DNA from: Agroathelia rolfsii
Lineage: Eukaryota > Basidiomycota > Agaricomycetes > Amylocorticiales > Amylocorticiaceae
Reading direction: 5' to 3'
Assembly (NCBI GenBank): GCA_018343915.1
Contig: JABRWF010000003.1
Location: 4,402,001 to 4,466,000, forward strand
Length of the DNA: 64,000 nucleotides
Numbering within the stretch: the stretch's first letter is position 1; the number at the start of each line of letters is the position of its first letter. Under the pieces are notes generated by a model. The model did not search any database and was not told the origin of the DNA. It saw nothing but the letters and a program-made list of their open reading frames with translations. Both the position numbers and the translations under genes were made by a program. Shown one piece after another: positions 24,255 through 37,231 of the stretch.

Positions 24255-27200
24255 ATGGCGGGCGACATGCAAGGAGAATGCTCGGTACAGCCATCAATCA
24301 TCTCCGTCGCCGTCGAAGAGCAGGCGACTCCTGTAGCTGCAGCTGTTATTGCTCAGCCCCACGCGGGGTCCAGGGCCGTTGAGCCCGCCAGCCTTGTTCT
24401 CCAGTCTCCTCCTCCTCCATCGTCTCCTCCGCTGCCCATGCGCTCGCCCCTCCGTCCTCGCAGGCTGCGGACATCTTCTTCGTCTCCTGCTGCTGCACAG
24501 TCGTTTGTCATCGACACCAATGGCGACAGCGGCAGCAGCAATCATGGCTCTCTCTTTGCCCCCGATAGCTCTGCCATGCCTTCACCTCTCCCCACTGCCC
24601 GCCCTGAGAGTGTGATATCGATCGACGGCTTGCTCGAGGCTTTGGCCATGTCTGACCCCCCTCTGAACTCCTCGGCGACTGCATCATCTTCCATATCCGC
24701 CAAGTCCTCCGTCTCCTTCGCCGACGTAGACGTAGACGAACATCATCAGGTGGCATCATCTTCGTCTTTGTCCTCCTCCTCGCTCCCGGCTGCAACAAAG
24801 CCCACTTCTAAGCGCCATCATGTTCTACTCGAACTACTCGAGTCTGAAAGAGCATATGCTAGCGATTTAGCTCTCATTCGAGATATACACATTCCTCTCG
24901 CATTGGGTGGGTTCCAGTCTCCAACGTTCCCAGAGGACATGATGGCTTTACGTTTAGTCATGACTAAAACACCTAATCTCTTTTTTTTATTATAGGCCAA
25001 CCTCCGCCCTTTCACACAGTCCCACAGCCAGGCACGCCCGCAGTACCAGCCGAACCAATATCGCCACCTCCCCCGCCTCTGTCAGCATCAACCTCATCTT
25101 CCTTTTTGCGTACGCTCTCGTTGGCCTCGGACAAGTCTGGACAATCAAATACAACCCCAACAACGACAACCCCTGCAACCCCAGCAGAGTCATCACCATC
25201 ATCATCGTTAAATAGTACCCCAATGACACCTGAAGACGTCAAGATCATCTTCAACAATGCGCAAGAGCTCGCCGTCTTTGCCGATCGTTTTGCGGACAAG
25301 CTTGAGCTGGCATTGGGCAACATCCTACCGGGAGGAAACGGCCAGGACAGTGTTGGCGCGCTATTTCTTGAAATGGTAAGCACTTCATCTACCACTTTTA
25401 TCCAGGGTTTCTTTTTTTTTTTTTTCTTTCTTTTTTTCTTATTTATTTACCTTGTCCATAGATTCCTTTCCTCCAACCTCCATACCAACACTACATTACC
25501 AAACACTCCACCGCTCTCGACCACCTCCAATCGCGCATTCAGAATCCCACACCGGCTCTAACAGCTTACTTAAACCAAACACGCGATCTCGCCGCGTCGC
25601 TCTCACACGCGTGGGACCTGCCCTCGCTCCTGATCAAACCTGTCCAACGACTGCTGAAGTACCCACTCCTTCTCGCTGCTATCATCGCTGAAACATCGAA
25701 CGATCATCCGGATAAAAAGCACCTAATCCGCGCCAAAGAGCAGATCGAGCAGGTCGCCCGGGAGGTGAACGAGGGCAGACGGCGGCGCGAGGTGGTTAAG
25801 GATGTACTGCAGTACCGCGAGGGCGGCGGCCACGGCCGTAGTACCAAGCCGCCCGCGGCTGTGCTCGCCGCCAATCTGGCGCGTGTGAAGAGCATTCGCG
25901 CGGCAGCTAAAGGCGGGAACGTGGGTAATGGCAAGAGTGGGAATGGGAATGCCAACGGCGATGCCGACGAGGATGGTAACACCAAGCACGAGGAGGCCGC
26001 GGCCGTGGCGTTGATGGAGCAGGACTTGCGCCGTGCCTCGGTGTTTATGCACGAGCTCGCCAAGCACACGATGGAGTGGGGGCGGTGCGTGCTCCGCCTC
26101 ACCGAATCCCTTCGCGTCTGGGCCATCTCATTTGCACGTGTGATTGGCCTGTCAATTTCGGGGCTGGAGATACCACCGACTGGCCCAAGAGGAGGGGAGA
26201 AAGTACCGGAGACGGATGACGCGGGCGTCAAATCCGATGCTTTTGATGCGTTTATGCTCATCATCGATGAAGAGCTCCTCCCGCTCACGCGTGAGCTGCA
26301 AAAGGTGCTCAAAGACCGCTGGCTCTTCGCTCTCGCGCGTCTCGTGCACAGCATGCGCGCACCGCTGCAGCTCATCGACGCCATGAACACGCTCGAGCCA
26401 CTCCACCACGCGCTGCTGAACACGACGTCGTTTTCGGCCAAGCAGCGGCCGTCGCCCGCGTTATTGGAGGCGTCTCAGAACTACGTTGCCCTGCGCGGGC
26501 AACTGTTTGTCGAATTGCCGATGTATCTTGAGCTGCTGGATAGGGGGATGATGGGCTCGGTGCTGGCCCTGGCGGATATACAGGCACAATGGTGGGACTC
26601 GGTTCGCGAGAAGTGGTTTACGCTATGGGAGGCGCTCAAGGTTGATGGGGAGGCGAATGCAGGTGCGGATGAGACTCTGAGGTATGTATACTAGCTCAGA
26701 CACACTCCCCCCCCCCTCCCCCTTCTGCATGGTCGGTGACTGACTCCTCTGATCTCCTTAGGGTATGGTGGGAGCGATGGGAAGAGTTCATGGAAATTGC
26801 TGATAGCTTATTCATTACGAAGCCCGCTGTGCTCACGTCTGCCGAGGTTCGCATTACGAAAGAGCGTGAGCAGGAGCGCCGCAGGAACATGGAGCGGGAG
26901 ATGAGGCAGGAGATGGAAAGGACTGCCGCCAAGGCCAATAAAAAGGCAAAAAGCAGAGAACGACACAAACAACCACCGCCAGCATCCACATCGTCGGCAA
27001 ACCAGCCCATGTTGAACATGCTGTCCTCACTTGACCCTGTACACCAACAACGCTCGGGAGATCATGGCAGTAACAATAACACGTCTTCGAACGGGTCCGC
27101 ATCTGGATCCAAGACACCAGGCGGGTCTTCTCGTGCGAAAAAGCTCACTCATCGGCACTCGAATGAGGCATTGCCCAAGAGCAATGGAAAATCTGGAAAG

Positions 27201-28001
27201 TCCGGAAAGGCCATAGCGTCTTCTCTGCCCTCCACCGCTCCTATCGCTACCCCACATCGAGCAACCAAGGCTGCTCGCAGCTCGAGCTCCAAATCCAACC
27301 AGGCTGAAGACGTTCCATTCTACCCATCGTGGGGCCCCGATGGTCTTCCGTGGAACGAGCATCGCGATCGACCACGACTCAAGATCTCGAAGCCAATTCC
27401 CATCGCAACACCGAACTTGTCCACGTCACCCACGAGGACCCCAGCGGGAAGCCTTCCTGACACAACACAGCATCATTACCAACCTCCATCACAACAGCAG
27501 CAGCAACATTACCACCACCGTCGACGATCGTCATCACTCATCTCAACTCCGCACAGCAGCTACACCGCCGGTTCGTTCTCGTTCTTCAATCCGACCGCGC
27601 CACGCAACTCCACCTCGACGAACGACACATCCTGGTCGATGTTGTCCTCATCTGAGATTGACGCTGCTGTGGCGGCCGTATCTTCACCTCCCCAGCACCA
27701 CTCTGGTGGCCCGCCCTCGACAGTGCCGACGCGCCTGTCGTATTATGATATGCGCGCTAAATTTGCTTGTCGTGTTATACACGAGTGTCGGCCACCAGGG
27801 GGCGTGCAGTACCGCGGGCTGCCATTTTTTACACTCGAAGTGGGAGATGTATTTGATGTACTCAAGGAGGCGGGACATCCGAGTTTACATCAGGAACTGC
27901 CGCTTTATATCGAAGAGGGCGATGACACGCTGTTGCTCGTGCGCAATGGTGAGGGCGCGGCAGGCTGGGCACTGGCAAGTTTTTTGGTGCCGCTGCAATG
28001 A
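24255..28001 (+). CDS. Rho guanine-nucleotide exchange factor, DH-BAR-SH3 (Tuba/DNMBP-like)
   Basis: Four exons (24255-24906, 24996-25375, 25462-26681, 26762-28001) keep phase throughout and give 1,163 residues. After a Ser/Pro-rich leader, the DH domain begins at about residue 190 (LLELLESERAYASDLALIRD). It is interrupted by ~80 residues of Pro/Ser/Thr and resumes at PEDVKIIFNNAQELAVFADR. It ends with the hallmark LIKPVQRLLKYPLLL around residue 400. A BAR-like helical domain follows at ~515-750 (RRASVFMHELAKHTMEWG, QAQWWDSVREKWFTLWEAL). The last 90 residues resemble an SH3 fold (FTLEVGDVFDVLKEAG, GWALASFLVPLQ). The DH-BAR order matches Tuba and the fungal Gef3 type. It should activate Cdc42 or Rho GTPases at membranes and septa, an inference from the family. 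The ATG at 24255 follows a long gene-free region. Confidence 0.88.
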
Positions 28002-29481
28002 TCATTGTTTCTTTACCCCTTGTAACCTGATATGATTTTGCAATTTCTTTGCTCTCTGTACTTTCATTTCATTTTGCTTTCTTACGCACTCACCAATCCC
28101 TGTCCCTGTCCGTTTTCCTCAGCACTTTTCTCTCTCTTTCTTCCTTCGATTTCTCGGCTTCTCATGCAGATCTTCCGTGTTTTTCTCTCTCACTCTGACT
28201 ATATCCTCACTGAGTGCATGCTGCTCCCACCACTACTTTTCCTTTCGCGCTTTTGCTATCTCCCACACACTGGTCGTAATACGCCCCACCCTCATTTTGA
28301 CTGTTTCACGCTCCATCTTACCATACACTTACTCATCGATTTTCTCTTTTCTTTTTCCTTGGTTATTATCTTATCCCCTGTGGGTTGTTGTCCTTGATTG
28401 TTGTTCAAATTGTACTGTTAGTCGAGATGTAAAACACTTTTTTTTTTTTTTTTACTTACATAGATAACCAAATGACGCAAATATCCAAATTGCATAATTT
28501 CAGATGAGAATCAGTTCCGAGGCTGGGATAGAATGTAATGAAAGATAAACGTTAAACTTGGGATTTGAGTAGTCCAAAGCGAAGGTATGCCAATTTCTTG
28601 CCATCGAGATATATGACAGTGATAGGTAGACATTATCTACTACATATGTATGCATGGGCCGGTCGATTTGTCTATTTTAATTTGCTAGAGCCCCAGCAGC
28701 GATCCGAGTTTACGTTTACGAATGACTGGTAGTCACCATAGTACTAGTAGCCAGTGAGCGCCCACGACAGATTGAAAGAGAAATCCCTTCGAGTTAAGAA
28801 CAATTGTCTCTTGAACCTATTTCTTGCATTTTCAAGATGGTGCGTTGATGATGGGTTCGGTTACGACTCGGGCAACAAGGCGGCAGTAGTGCAGTACTAC
28901 TACTAGTACTAGTCCAATACCTGGTCGTAATGATCACGATTTGTGGCAACTGTGGCACTGTGGCAGGAGGTGGCGTGGGGGGACGACACTGTCAGCAACA
29001 CCGGCAACAGAGGTCGAATGCCGTCCACCAAGTTCTTCACCCATAAGTTATGTACTCTAAATAGTACACATGTATGAGTAAAAAATATATGGACCGGAGT
29101 TAGTTGTACAACTCGAACAGCTCGAACGTTAATCATGCATTAATCTTATGCGTTAATGTTTGAGCCACACCGATCTCCCCCCCAAGGTCGCGGTGTACAT
29201 CGTGAAAGAAAATTCAGCTCGGACTAGTTACATAAATAGTATATATTAGTTTGATTGAGGGTAAATAACAAGTAGATATACGGGAACCATGATAACCATG
29301 ACAAAACAAGACGAGGGCAGCCATAGTAATGAGAATATATATGCGTAGGTAAATGATAGCGGAAATGCAACAAACTGAGTTTAAATGTTTTTTTTTTCTT
29401 TCTTTCTATCCCTATCCTTTTTCCTCCGTTGTCTATATCTTACGCTTTTATCTCCTTCCTTTCAACCGATCCCTTCCTTTT
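28002..29481. other. Intergenic between convergent genes
   Basis: About 1.5 kb between the Rho GEF stop and the FAD oxidase stop. The first 400 bp are strongly pyrimidine-rich (3' UTR-like) and end in a T16 run near 28438-28453. The palindromic word TACTACTAGTACTAGT near 28896 recurs in similar form near 35703. No gene is seen. Confidence 0.5.
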
Positions 29482-32400
29482 TCAACATCCACAAGCATCC
29501 GCATCAGCACTAGGGCGTTTCTGCTCCACCTCTTGCATCACCGCCGGCGGCTCATGCGCGCGCAAATCGATATCCGCGCCTGTCTTGTCGAGGGGCCAGA
29601 GTGAGTGGCAGAAGAGATTGTCTGGGTCGTATTTGTGCTTCAGCTCCACGAGACGGTTCCAGTTCTCGCCGTATGATGCCTTGATGCGCTCGGGTGACTC
29701 TGTACGGCCGATGAACTGTTGTTGTTCGTGTCCGAATCCGTCGTTCAGGAAGAAAAGGGTGCATATGGGAACACATGAAAATTTGAATGTTAGCTTGTTT
29801 CTGTATTGGAAATGGGCTTTCCCTTGGAGATTGGGCAAGAGGAGAATAGGAAAAGAAAGAGAGAATGATCGACTAACGCTAGGGTATGGGCCACCGACAT
29901 TAACGGGCGCTAGTGTGTCTTGTATCCACTAACACGGCATCAACATATCAGTTAAGAGGATACAAGAAAAGAAACCAGATCAGTTGTAAACGTACGCCTT
30001 GGGCCGCTTCAATACACCGTGGGTCATTCATGTCGAGCTCCCACTGATGAAGCGCTGCAATGGTGAACAGAGCCTCGCGTTGCGATTTGGGCACACAGGT
30101 ATCTTCTTTATTGGCAATTGCACCTCCCGCCAATTCAAAGAGCCAAGCTGTACGGGTTTTCAAGATATAGTGATATAGACATTGGTGAAGTAGAGGCAGA
30201 ACTAATTGGATAAATTAACGCACTGCAACCAACCGGGGCGTCTGCGAATTCCATGACGGTCTTGTTAATGATATCGTCAGGCAAGGAAGTGATCAGTGCC
30301 GAGCGAATGAACCACTGTCTTCCCGCTGTTCATTACGAACACACGTGGTTTTGAAGGAAACGTTAACATGAGCAAGAAACGGTGAGTCGCCAAAATAGAA
30401 CAAAGAGAAACTCCATACCATTGCCCCTCAAAACCTGCGCCACGCTGTCCTGCTGACGCAAAAACGACTTGTCCGCGACCTCATTCAGCAGACATTGCTC
30501 GCCCGACCAGCTCGAGAACGCGCTGAGGAACTCTTGCCCCTGATCACGCGGACCAATATAACAGATCTGGATAACGACGAGCGAGTCCTTCCCCGCGGGT
30601 CCCGCCGTGAGGAGCACATTGGCGTACAGCTCGCGCGGCGCGCCTTTGACACAATCACGGAAATGTTTGATGAGCGAGGGAGCTGTAGATCTGTGGAATC
30701 GACTGTGGGTGGGGAAATCAAAGAGATGAATATATGCGCTAGGGAAACTATTTTGGTGCTATGAGAGAGATGGGGGAGAGAGCTTACTAGATGAGGTTCC
30801 CGGCAAAGACGGACGGGACAGGGTACGCGCGCGCTTTGTATCTTGTCGCGATTCCAAATGCTGTGCCTGCACCCCGGAGGCCCCACCATAAATCTTTGTT
30901 TGTTCATAGAAGAAGAGCCCTGTCAGTGTGCGGAAGACAGGCGAAAATCCTACCGGACCCTACCTGGATGCTCCTTCTCATTGACGATGACGATCTTGCC
31001 GCTGGCTAAGACGACCTCAGCCTCGACAAGGTTATCAATGCTCAGGCCGTGCAGTCGACCCAAGAAGCCGAAACCGCCCAAGAGCATAACAGAGGAGCCA
31101 ACGGGATGTGCGGCGCTGTAGTGTACAAAAATGGGTTAGCGTTAATTCATATAGCTTGCGCATACTGAAAAGAATCGAGAGAGGATGATGGATATGGGAG
31201 GAAAGAAGGACGGGAAACTGACAATGGAACAAAATACGGCATATGACCCATCAGACCCGAAAACTGCCTCGCCTCAAGCGGATTCGCAGCACAGAACTGG
31301 TCGACTTCCTTCGTGCGCTTGCCGGCGCCGAAGGTGACAAACGCATGCGAATGAATTGGCCGCGCACCGACCGTGTTAGCCGAGTGTTCATACAGCGCAC
31401 TCGGCTCATCACCCCAAAACCGCATCGAGGATGTTGAAGGTGTCAAGGACGATGATGATGACGACGACATGAGTTGTGATCGTGTGAGTGGGAGGAAACC
31501 GCGCGGGCCGGGGACCATGGGTGGAGAAGGGTCATGTACGACGGGTGAGTCGCTGAGGTAGTCGAAGGGGTCTGCTCCGCCACCGTCGCCACCACCACCA
31601 CCACCACCACCGTTACTGCTATCGACACCGGCGGAGGAAGAGGCGGAGGAGGCGCGGCCACTGACGTCGGCGTCCATCGGCGTCAATTCTGTTACCGGTA
31701 TTGGAGCTCCATCGACGGCAACGGGGGAGCCTCGTGGGCCTGAGGAGGACGAGGCTCGTGAGGAGCCGTGCATGTTCCCATCGGAGGAGGGCCTCTTTTC
31801 GAAGATGCTTCGCCAAGGACCGGGTACCAGCAATGCACTGGAGCCACGAGAAGAGTCGACACTGGGGTCTGTCATAGGAGATGGAGCACTACCATCGGTC
31901 ATAGGCACATGAATAGAGAGGTGGACCGGGGCTGGAGCCACAGTGGTAGTAGCAGTGGATCCGTCGATATTCATGCTGCTGCTCCTGGCATCGCCATCAA
32001 AGACGCCGTCTGTGTCCGAGAACGGGTCGAGTCGCCGGCGCACGCTGGGCGATGGGCCGTCTTCCTGGGGAAGAGGCGGACCACCGAGGAAAGAAGCCAC
32101 CATACCAGATGCATCGTCGTACAAGCGCAAATGGTCGTCATTCTCTCTTCTTCGTTTGCCCAACGAACGAGCATCCTGAGCGTCTCCCCTGTCTCCGTCT
32201 ACTACTGGATTTCTGGCATCCTGTACATCTCCTCCGTCTCTGTCTACCACTCGGTTACCATCCGCATCGTATTGCGCCCTGCCTTTGCCCTTCATGTCGC
32301 GCAGACTGGTGAATGAACCATCCTGTTTGGGAATCTCGATATCGATATCGTTTAATTTCACGAGGTCGATTACGATCTCGCCTGCAATGGCCCAACCTGC

Positions 32401-32838
32401 GGTGCCAAAACCACCAGCCTTTACGGATAAGGAAAGGGAGTGGTTTTGACAAAACTGTACTATTCTAGAAAGATGAAGAGAGGAGGTCAGAAGCGAGTGG
32501 AATGACAATGAACAGATGACATCACAGACTGGCTGACGTCTTCGGTATCGGAAGGACAGACGACTGCACGGGCACATGGTTGAACATTGCCGTTGAATAT
32601 CTTTACAAGGTCCTTGTAGCTTGCAGAAAGAATGGGGGGCGGTATAAGAACCATGATGGGGCACAAGTGAATGACGACATACTTTGGGTTTGAGGGTAAA
32701 TAGACATCCCCGGTTATGAGTCCCGAAAGCTCGTCATAGAGATGCTTGTCCAGGGGGACAGGGGTAATTTTGGGTAATCTGTGATGTGCTGGAGCGTCAC
32801 CCATGCTAGTGGGAGTGGTAGAGGGCATACGAATGTGG
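29482..32838 (-). CDS. FAD-linked oxidoreductase (PCMH/BBE type) with long internal linker
   Basis: A multi-exon gene starting at the ATG at 32838 (a second ATG is at 32814). The N-terminal FAD-binding half shows AVVCPSDTEDVSQ and LSVKAGGFGTAGWAIAGEI. Next comes a ~300-residue low-complexity linker rich in Ser, Gly, Pro and Asp, inside the long exon 32460-31230. The domain resumes at HAFVTFGAGKRTKEVDQF, then LGGFGFLGRLHGLSIDNLVE, HPDLWWGLRGAGTAFGIA, LIKHFRDCVKGAPRE and the BBE end KYDPDNLFCHSLWPLD. Introns with GT..AG link all parts. The His of the usual GGH flavinylation motif is Phe here, so covalent 8-alpha attachment looks unlikely. There is no convincing signal peptide. Substrate unknown; related enzymes oxidise sugars or small metabolites. 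It ends in a Cys-Gly-Cys tail. Confidence 0.87.
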
Positions 32839-35800
32839 GGGGAAGACAAGGCAGGTGGGGATCGAGTGATAGACGAGTTAAATACGAGTAGGAGGGCAGA
32901 GAAGATCAACGACTGGCGAAGCGCACATTCCAAGGCTGATGGCGTTTGGCGATGTCAACTTGCTCTTTTTTCTCTTCCGCTGGCAGGGTCAACGTTGTGG
33001 ACGCCTGCTCCAAACACTCGAGGCAGGCACCAGGAAGAGGGATAGCAGCAGCCAAATTCTCAGCTCGCAATTGGCCGGTGGTCCTGGTCTAATAGGGATT
33101 ATTTGTTAATATGTATTTCTCTGCGGGAATGTCGCACTGATTCCGATTCGAACCCTCGATCTGCACAGCCACAGCCACTTCTTCTCTCTCTGCTGCTGCT
33201 GCCAATGATGGGCACACACCGACGCCCACAGCCAAACGGCCTGGCACTTGCACTCGGGTTTATGTTATCTCCTGCAGGGACAGGCCCAGTGACCCCCTGG
33301 ATGTTCCCATAGAATGCAGAGAATTCTCGATCATACCTGCTGCTCCATGGCCTGCTGCGCTCGGGCTCCTACAGATTCCGACGCACTGGCAAGGCTAATG
33401 TAATGTGTATCCAAGACATAGTATACCTTATGGACCACGGTGATGACCTTGAACCTCATGTCTTGCTAAAATACCCCTAAACCCTTGAACCTGATTCAAA
33501 CGTCTCATTTCCTTATCCTGCAGAAATGCCACATGCAAATGGGCGGCAACTCCGTCTGAGCCGATCTCTCTTGCTCATAATGCACGCGAGGGTAAACAAA
33601 TCGGTATCACCGCCACTACCACTTTGGCCTCGCCTCCTCCATACCATGCTGACACACATTTGAGAGGACAACTTCTTTGTGACCCACTCACCGGTCTCAA
33701 CCCACAACACTCCTTGCTCCGTGTGATCCGACGGTCCAGGAGAGATATGCAAATAGTCTGAGCCGGAAGAAACATTAATTGATAATAAGCTTGGGTATGA
33801 ATCCCAGTCCGGCGTACTTACGGCGCCCCCCCCCCCCCCACTCCCAATCTTTCAGCTTACTCCATCGTGCTTGATTTCCCCGCGTCCAGAGGCGGAGAAT
33901 ATGTTATCAAAGTCCAGTAGTGACTTTGTCGCAACAAGGGATGAAGTAGTCTTATTGTGTATGCGCTGGCGAAGAAGTCGGACCTTCAGAAGCAAAATTA
34001 ATCGATATTATCTGCCGAATTATTCATGTGGCGTAACCTTAGCTTACAAAGAACCAATCCGTTGCAATTCTTAACACCGCCGGAAGATAATCGATAACCA
34101 TTCGTATTCAGGAAAAAGGTCCACCCCATCAGCCGAGGTACTACCGTTGCACCCCCTCTAGGAATATCTCATTCGGAGGCCTCGGTTTCCGACATACCTG
34201 GCCCCTACATTTATTTGTCATGGTCCCACATCGCCCATGCACGTAACCTTGTCAACCCGAAAATTCAGCATCTCATCGTGCGTGCGCAAAAGAAATCCGA
34301 CGCCTCCGAAAGTTATGGCTTTAGAGAGGTTTAATTGTATGTAAAATCATCATTCATATTGAATGTGTTTTCCGGAACACCAGCTGATAGTAGTAATCAA
34401 GCTGCATATATAACCATAGCGGGAGTAGAATAGGAGTTCTCTCCAGCCCAAGCCAAGACTTGTCCTTCGTATGAAAATTTTCACTCATGCCCGAGAAGCT
34501 GGGTACGTCGCATGATTAGCATGCATGCATTGCCGTAATAGATCCGAAAAGATGTGATGATTCGGAGGATGAGGATACATTCATTTATTCATATGATTTA
34601 TTTGTTTTCTAAACATGTTGATATTGTAGAAGATCACAATTGGCGGCGGCTTTGACCACATGAAAAATTCCTTCAAAGGGCAAGTAGGTTCCCGAGGAAG
34701 TTAGGGAGTTGCCATTGTATAAGAAAGCTGGGGCATGTTGTTGTGTCCCACGCCTCCCACTTCTCTCTTGCGCTTGGATCAGTCTTGACATGTTTGCGTT
34801 ATAACGCCGTTCTGCCCAACTCAGAGAGACTACTCAAGCTCAAGCGCCGCCCCTGAGTAATACCATCCTGGTGGTGTAAGAAAGCATGCAGCCATCATGT
34901 ATCATGTCTTAATTTATGTCAAGACGTGATGGGGCCAGCCGAACTCCCCAAACCTTGAAAATATATTACACCACTACCCCGGAATTTTAGAAAAGTCTCT
35001 TGACAAGTTAGGGTTATGACGAGAATAGAACTCGTTTTATATCGGTTGGCAATGATCACAAGTGTGGTAGTATCCCTCTTATAGTGCCTGTGAAGTTTTT
35101 GGGACGTCATGTTTTCATCGCTAAAAGGCGAGTAGTATGGAGGAAAATGATGACATCCTTATCCTTGTCGAGTTTATTTAGAGCAGTAACAACTTCTAGA
35201 GCTCGTTTAGGGATTGCGTAATCTAATATCATTTGATGGCCTAGTGCAGCTTTGTCCTAGTCTACAATTGAACAGGCGACAACCGATTTGTATGGTAACG
35301 TGAATTTAATAAAGGTTTATACAATAAAATATGTTCGGCAGATACCAGTTCGAAGAAATGTTGTGAGTACTATTCAAGAAACATGGACATGCAGCAACAA
35401 CCTATTCGAACATGAAGGGGGATGGTATAGCAACGGGATACGAGCATCCCGTGCCTATGTATCATAGTAAGCCGGTAATTAGAGTGAAGGTGAAGGGAAG
35501 GTACCGTTAGAGGCAATAACTCACAAAATTGTAGCCTCGGATACACAGAGGAACTAGGGCGCCCTAGAGGGATGGAGAAAGCTCCACCCACAGGCTCAGA
35601 CAGGAGAGCTGTTCTGAATCAAGAAAACTGGGGGACTGTCTAAGCGACTTTAAAGTCAGTCAGGCAGACTCGGACAGGGATAGCTCGAATGGTTCAAAAC
35701 AAATACTACTAGTACTACTTGGTCGTGCAACTTGAGTAGGGAGATCCACGTTAGAGACCTATAGACCTGGATTACGGAACATCAGAATCCTAGTCCTAGA

Positions 35801-36159
35801 TATATATAATAATAAGTGTCACGCAGTGGTGGTAAGTGGACCTAACAATGGCCTAGAGTAGACCAGTGGAATGATACATGACGTCAGTCTCCTTGAGCCC
35901 TCTAACACTCATTTTACTTCCATCCGGGGGGTGCTCAGGCTATGATAACTTGGCATTGCACTGTGTCTCATGGAAGCTGTGCCGGCCGGGCCCCTTCGCA
36001 CAGCGCACCCTACCCTGGCGCTTGGCACCGCCTTCCAAATCCGTTGAAAGTGGAATATAATAGAGGAGAGACTTGGTCGAGAACTGTGGTCACGTTGACA
36101 CCGAACTTCCATCATCCCTTGAGCTATAGCCTTTTGAATCTTTACAGCAATACAGCAAC
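32839..36159. other. Intergenic between divergent genes, 3.3 kb
   Basis: No supported gene. It holds a C14 homopolymer (33826-33839). From ~34000 to 35900 it is AT-rich sequence with palindromic TACTAGTACT words. A B-box-like GGTTCGAAT on the minus strand near 33141 lacks a foldable tRNA around it. ORFs of 60-96 codons look random. Confidence 0.5.
33826..33839. repeat. C14 homopolymer
   Basis: Fourteen consecutive C residues in intergenic DNA; a likely site of length error. Confidence 0.9.
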
Positions 36160-37231
36160 ATGTCCTACGGCAGCGTACGTCTTTTCAGCTGATATGAATT
36201 CAAACATCAACGCCCTTGTCCCTACTTACTGATGTCTAATGATATGTAGTACTACGGAGCACCAGGTGGAGCACCCCCAGGAGGACGCGGTCAGGTAGGA
36301 GGGTTCACGACCCCTAGGCCTCAGGGTCCCCCACCCGGCGCTGATCCTCAGTACGTTGGCTTCGATCGCTCTCAATTCACATCACTAGGAAATAATATGT
36401 CAAATCCTTGGATACTTCTAGGCTCTGGTCATGGTTCTCTGCAGTCGACACAGATCATTCCGGTGCAATCAGTGCCCGAGAACTAGGTGAGGCCTTTCCG
36501 ACCTGGGTCTCCTATTCTATTATTCTGATCGAGGACTGCAGAGAGAGCGTTGATGAATGGCGATTGGACTCGTGCGTTTGATTACGCTACATATATGGAA
36601 TTAACTTGAAAGTGTCTGATGGAAATCATCCAGCGTTTGACTTGGACACTATCAAGATGCTCATGGGCATCTTTGACACTGATCGAAGTGGTACAATCGG
36701 TTTCAACGAGGCGAGTCTCCTATGGACATGTCAGATTCATGTGCATACACTTACATCTTTGCAGTTTGTTGGTTTATGGAAGTACATTCAAGACTGGCAG
36801 AATGTCTTCAGGCACTTTGACCGTGATCGTTCTGGATCCATCGATCAGCAGGAGCTTTCGCAGGCTCTACGCCAATTCGGGTATTTGTCTCACTTGCTCT
36901 CACATGGCAAACTCGATCTCATTTTCTTTCCCTTAATACTCCAGCTACAACCTTTCCCCACAACTCCTACGCCAGGTCGAGCTCAAATATGGTTCGTTCA
37001 GTTCATCATTACCCTCCCCCTTAAAAAGCGTTGATTTTGATAGATATCAAAGCGTCTGTGCCTGTCGGCCGCAACACGGGCCCGCCTGGTATTACCTTTG
37101 ACCGCTTCGTGCGTGCCTGCGTGGCTATCAAGCAGATGACGGAGGCCTTCCAGAGATTCGACACGCAGAGAACTGGCTGGGTTCAGATGAACTATGACCA
37201 GTTTATGGACACCGTATTGAGATTGCCTTGA
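36160..37231 (+). CDS. Penta-EF-hand (PEF) calcium-binding protein, copy 1
   Basis: Eight exons (36160-36174, 36250-36350, 36422-36486, 36542-36571, 36634-36710, 36765-36880, 36945-36991, 37044-37231) total 639 nt and encode 212 residues. A short Gly/Pro-rich head (YYGAPGGAPPGGRG) is followed by five EF-hands. Clear loops are DTDHSGAISARE, DTDRSGTIGFNE and DRDRSGSIDQQE; the fourth and fifth are degenerate, as usual in the family. Head plus five EF-hands marks the ALG-2/peflin group, which acts in calcium-dependent membrane trafficking and ESCRT recruitment. The intron 36711-36764 starts with GC instead of GT; phase 0 is required there and is met only by that site. A diverged second copy lies 4 kb downstream. 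Confidence 0.9.
36711..36764 (+). other. GC-AG intron in PEF copy 1
   Basis: The exon ends TTCAACGAG, which completes the EF loop DTDRSGTIGFNE. The intron begins GCGAGT and ends GCAG before TTTGTTGG. Splicing here joins FNE to FVGLWKY in phase 0. No GT donor nearby keeps the frame. The paralogous intron at 41945 begins GTGAGC. Confidence 0.85.

Noticed and set aside
23738..24301. 187-codon minus-strand ORF before the Rho GEF
   Set aside because: No domain or splice partner; overlaps the likely promoter and 5' end of the GEF gene.
28896..28912. Palindromic TACTAGTACTAGT words, also near 35703, as a possible small transposon
   Set aside because: No flanking duplication or terminal inverted repeat that I could find; too short to support.
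33120..33200. Possible tRNA on the minus strand (GGTTCGAAT B-box)
   Set aside because: The T-stem does not pair and no A-box or acceptor stem is found upstream.
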